Of a stretch of 6,045 nt of DNA, positions 5,761 to 6,045 are shown piece after piece. The stretch covers positions 1-6,045 of the forward strand of contig JAAXUD010000190.1 of assembly GCA_013336205.1 (NCBI GenBank), given 5' to 3'. The DNA comes from Lentimicrobium sp. Lineage in GTDB: Bacteria; Bacteroidota; Bacteroidia; Bacteroidales; Lentimicrobiaceae. How positions within the stretch are numbered: position 1 is the stretch's first letter; the number at the start of each line of letters is the position of its first letter. The notes beneath the pieces were generated by a model that worked only from the letters and a program-made list of their open reading frames with translations, was not told where the DNA came from and ran no database searches. The translations under genes and the position numbers were made by a program.

Positions 5761-5946
5761 ATGAGATTCAAACAAGGGGTTCAGTTTTCAGTTATCGTGG
5801 GGATTTGTATGTTGATATTCACGGCCTGTTCAACTCCAGCCTACAAGCAGAATAAATACAAGAAAGCGAAGCGCAACCGCGATTGTGGATGCCAGTTGCA
5901 CTATAACCATACTTATACAATGCTTTGCCTGAATGAACAAAAGTAA
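5761..5946 (+). CDS. Small Cys-rich basic lipoprotein
   Basis: The 61-residue precursor begins with a short basic end (M-R-F-K-Q) and a hydrophobic core (about 8-20), then a lipobox-like F-T-A-C with Cys23 as the likely lipidated residue. The mature part would be about 39 residues: S-T-P-A-Y, a K/R-rich stretch (K-Q-N-K-Y-K-K-A-K-R-N-R), D-C-G-C (Cys42, Cys44) and Cys56 close to the end. No acidic export signal follows Cys23, so the surface-directing signal of many Bacteroidota lipoproteins is absent and a periplasm-facing location is more likely. From memory, short lipoproteins with a basic stretch and D-C-x-C occur widely in Bacteroidota genomes; function is unknown. A consensus promoter and A/T-rich leader support it as a real gene despite its size. 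Its end overlaps the next start by 14 nt. Confidence 0.75.
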   Translation: MRFKQGVQFSVIVGICMLIFTACSTPAYKQNKYKKAKRNRDCGCQLHYNHTYTMLCLNEQK

Positions 5947-6045
5947 AACCCTGAGAGAAGCGCTGGAAAATTATCTGCCTGTCGGTTGTGCAGATCTGGT
6001 TTCAGGTTGGTTTGGCAGCCACCAGGTTATATTGCGCATTACGAA
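5933..6045 (+). CDS. Probable SprT-like domain protein, N-terminus (3' partial)
   Basis: The frame starts at ATG 5933-5935, directly after an in-frame TGA (5930-5932), and stays open to the right edge, giving 37 complete codons. It begins M-N-K-S-K-T-L-R-E-A-L-E-N-Y-L-P and ends W-F-G-S-H-Q-V-I-L-R-I-T. From memory, this arrangement of a short amphipathic helix with Y-L-P, then a beta strand of the I-L-R-I-T type, resembles the N-terminus of Bacteroidota SprT-like proteins, which carry a zinc-protease HExxH motif further on. That motif would lie beyond the window, so the family call is tentative. It overlaps the lipoprotein gene by 14 nt in a different frame and probably shares its transcript. 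Confidence 0.55.
   Translation, partial: MNKSKTLREALENYLPVGCADLVSGWFGSHQVILRIT

Noticed and set aside
1..6045. Mobile elements, CRISPR arrays, tRNA/rRNA genes or a new multi-gene system
   Set aside because: No transposase or integrase, spaced direct-repeat array, RNA-gene signature or cluster of unknown genes was seen; apart from two small proteins, all complete genes belong to known families.

Overview
The window looks like ordinary chromosomal DNA from a Bacteroidota bacterium, probably a Bacteroidales-like lineage. Start codons are preceded by A/T-rich leaders rather than clear Shine-Dalgarno sequences. One gene has a close match to the Bacteroidota promoter consensus (TTTG, 21 nt, TATTTTTG). 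The protein types also fit: a LytTR/LytS-like sensor pair, a small acidic protein behind a thioredoxin, a Bacteroidota-style MlaE/MlaF pair and a tiny Cys-rich lipoprotein. The phylum call is an inference from these traits, with no database comparison.

Layout. (1) 1-1788, + strand: the C-terminal LytTR DNA-binding domain of a response regulator (cut by the left edge), overlapping by 4 nt a complete seven-helix membrane histidine kinase of the LytS/YehU type. (2) 1789-2001: a 213-bp gap holding three separate inverted repeats ahead of the next gene. (3) 2002-2631, + strand: a complete typical 2-Cys peroxiredoxin. It converges on a two-gene - strand operon (3307 to 2738) of a thioredoxin and an 80-residue acidic protein, and a strong hairpin between them probably terminates both strands. 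(4) 3308-3527: a gap with little recognisable content. (5) 5568 to 3528, - strand: mlaE (GTG start), mlaF (4-nt overlap), then a CvpA-family membrane protein 11 nt further on. (6) 5569-5760: a divergent intergenic region with a promoter facing right. (7) 5761-6045, + strand: a 61-residue lipoprotein overlapping by 14 nt the start of a gene that resembles a SprT-like metalloprotease, cut by the right edge.

How the genes may work together. The sensor kinase should phosphorylate the LytTR regulator encoded just before it; its signal and targets are not visible. The peroxiredoxin and thioredoxin form a natural enzyme/reductant pair: the peroxiredoxin reduces hydroperoxides and the thioredoxin could recycle its disulfide. 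MlaE and MlaF are the permease and ATPase of a phospholipid/lipid transporter of the outer-membrane asymmetry type, but no MCE-domain substrate-binding subunit (MlaD) is encoded here. No mobile element, CRISPR array, RNA gene or clearly new defence or biosynthetic system is visible. The most interesting items are the thioredoxin-linked small acidic protein, the hairpin-rich leader of the peroxiredoxin gene and the small lipoprotein overlapping the SprT-like gene.
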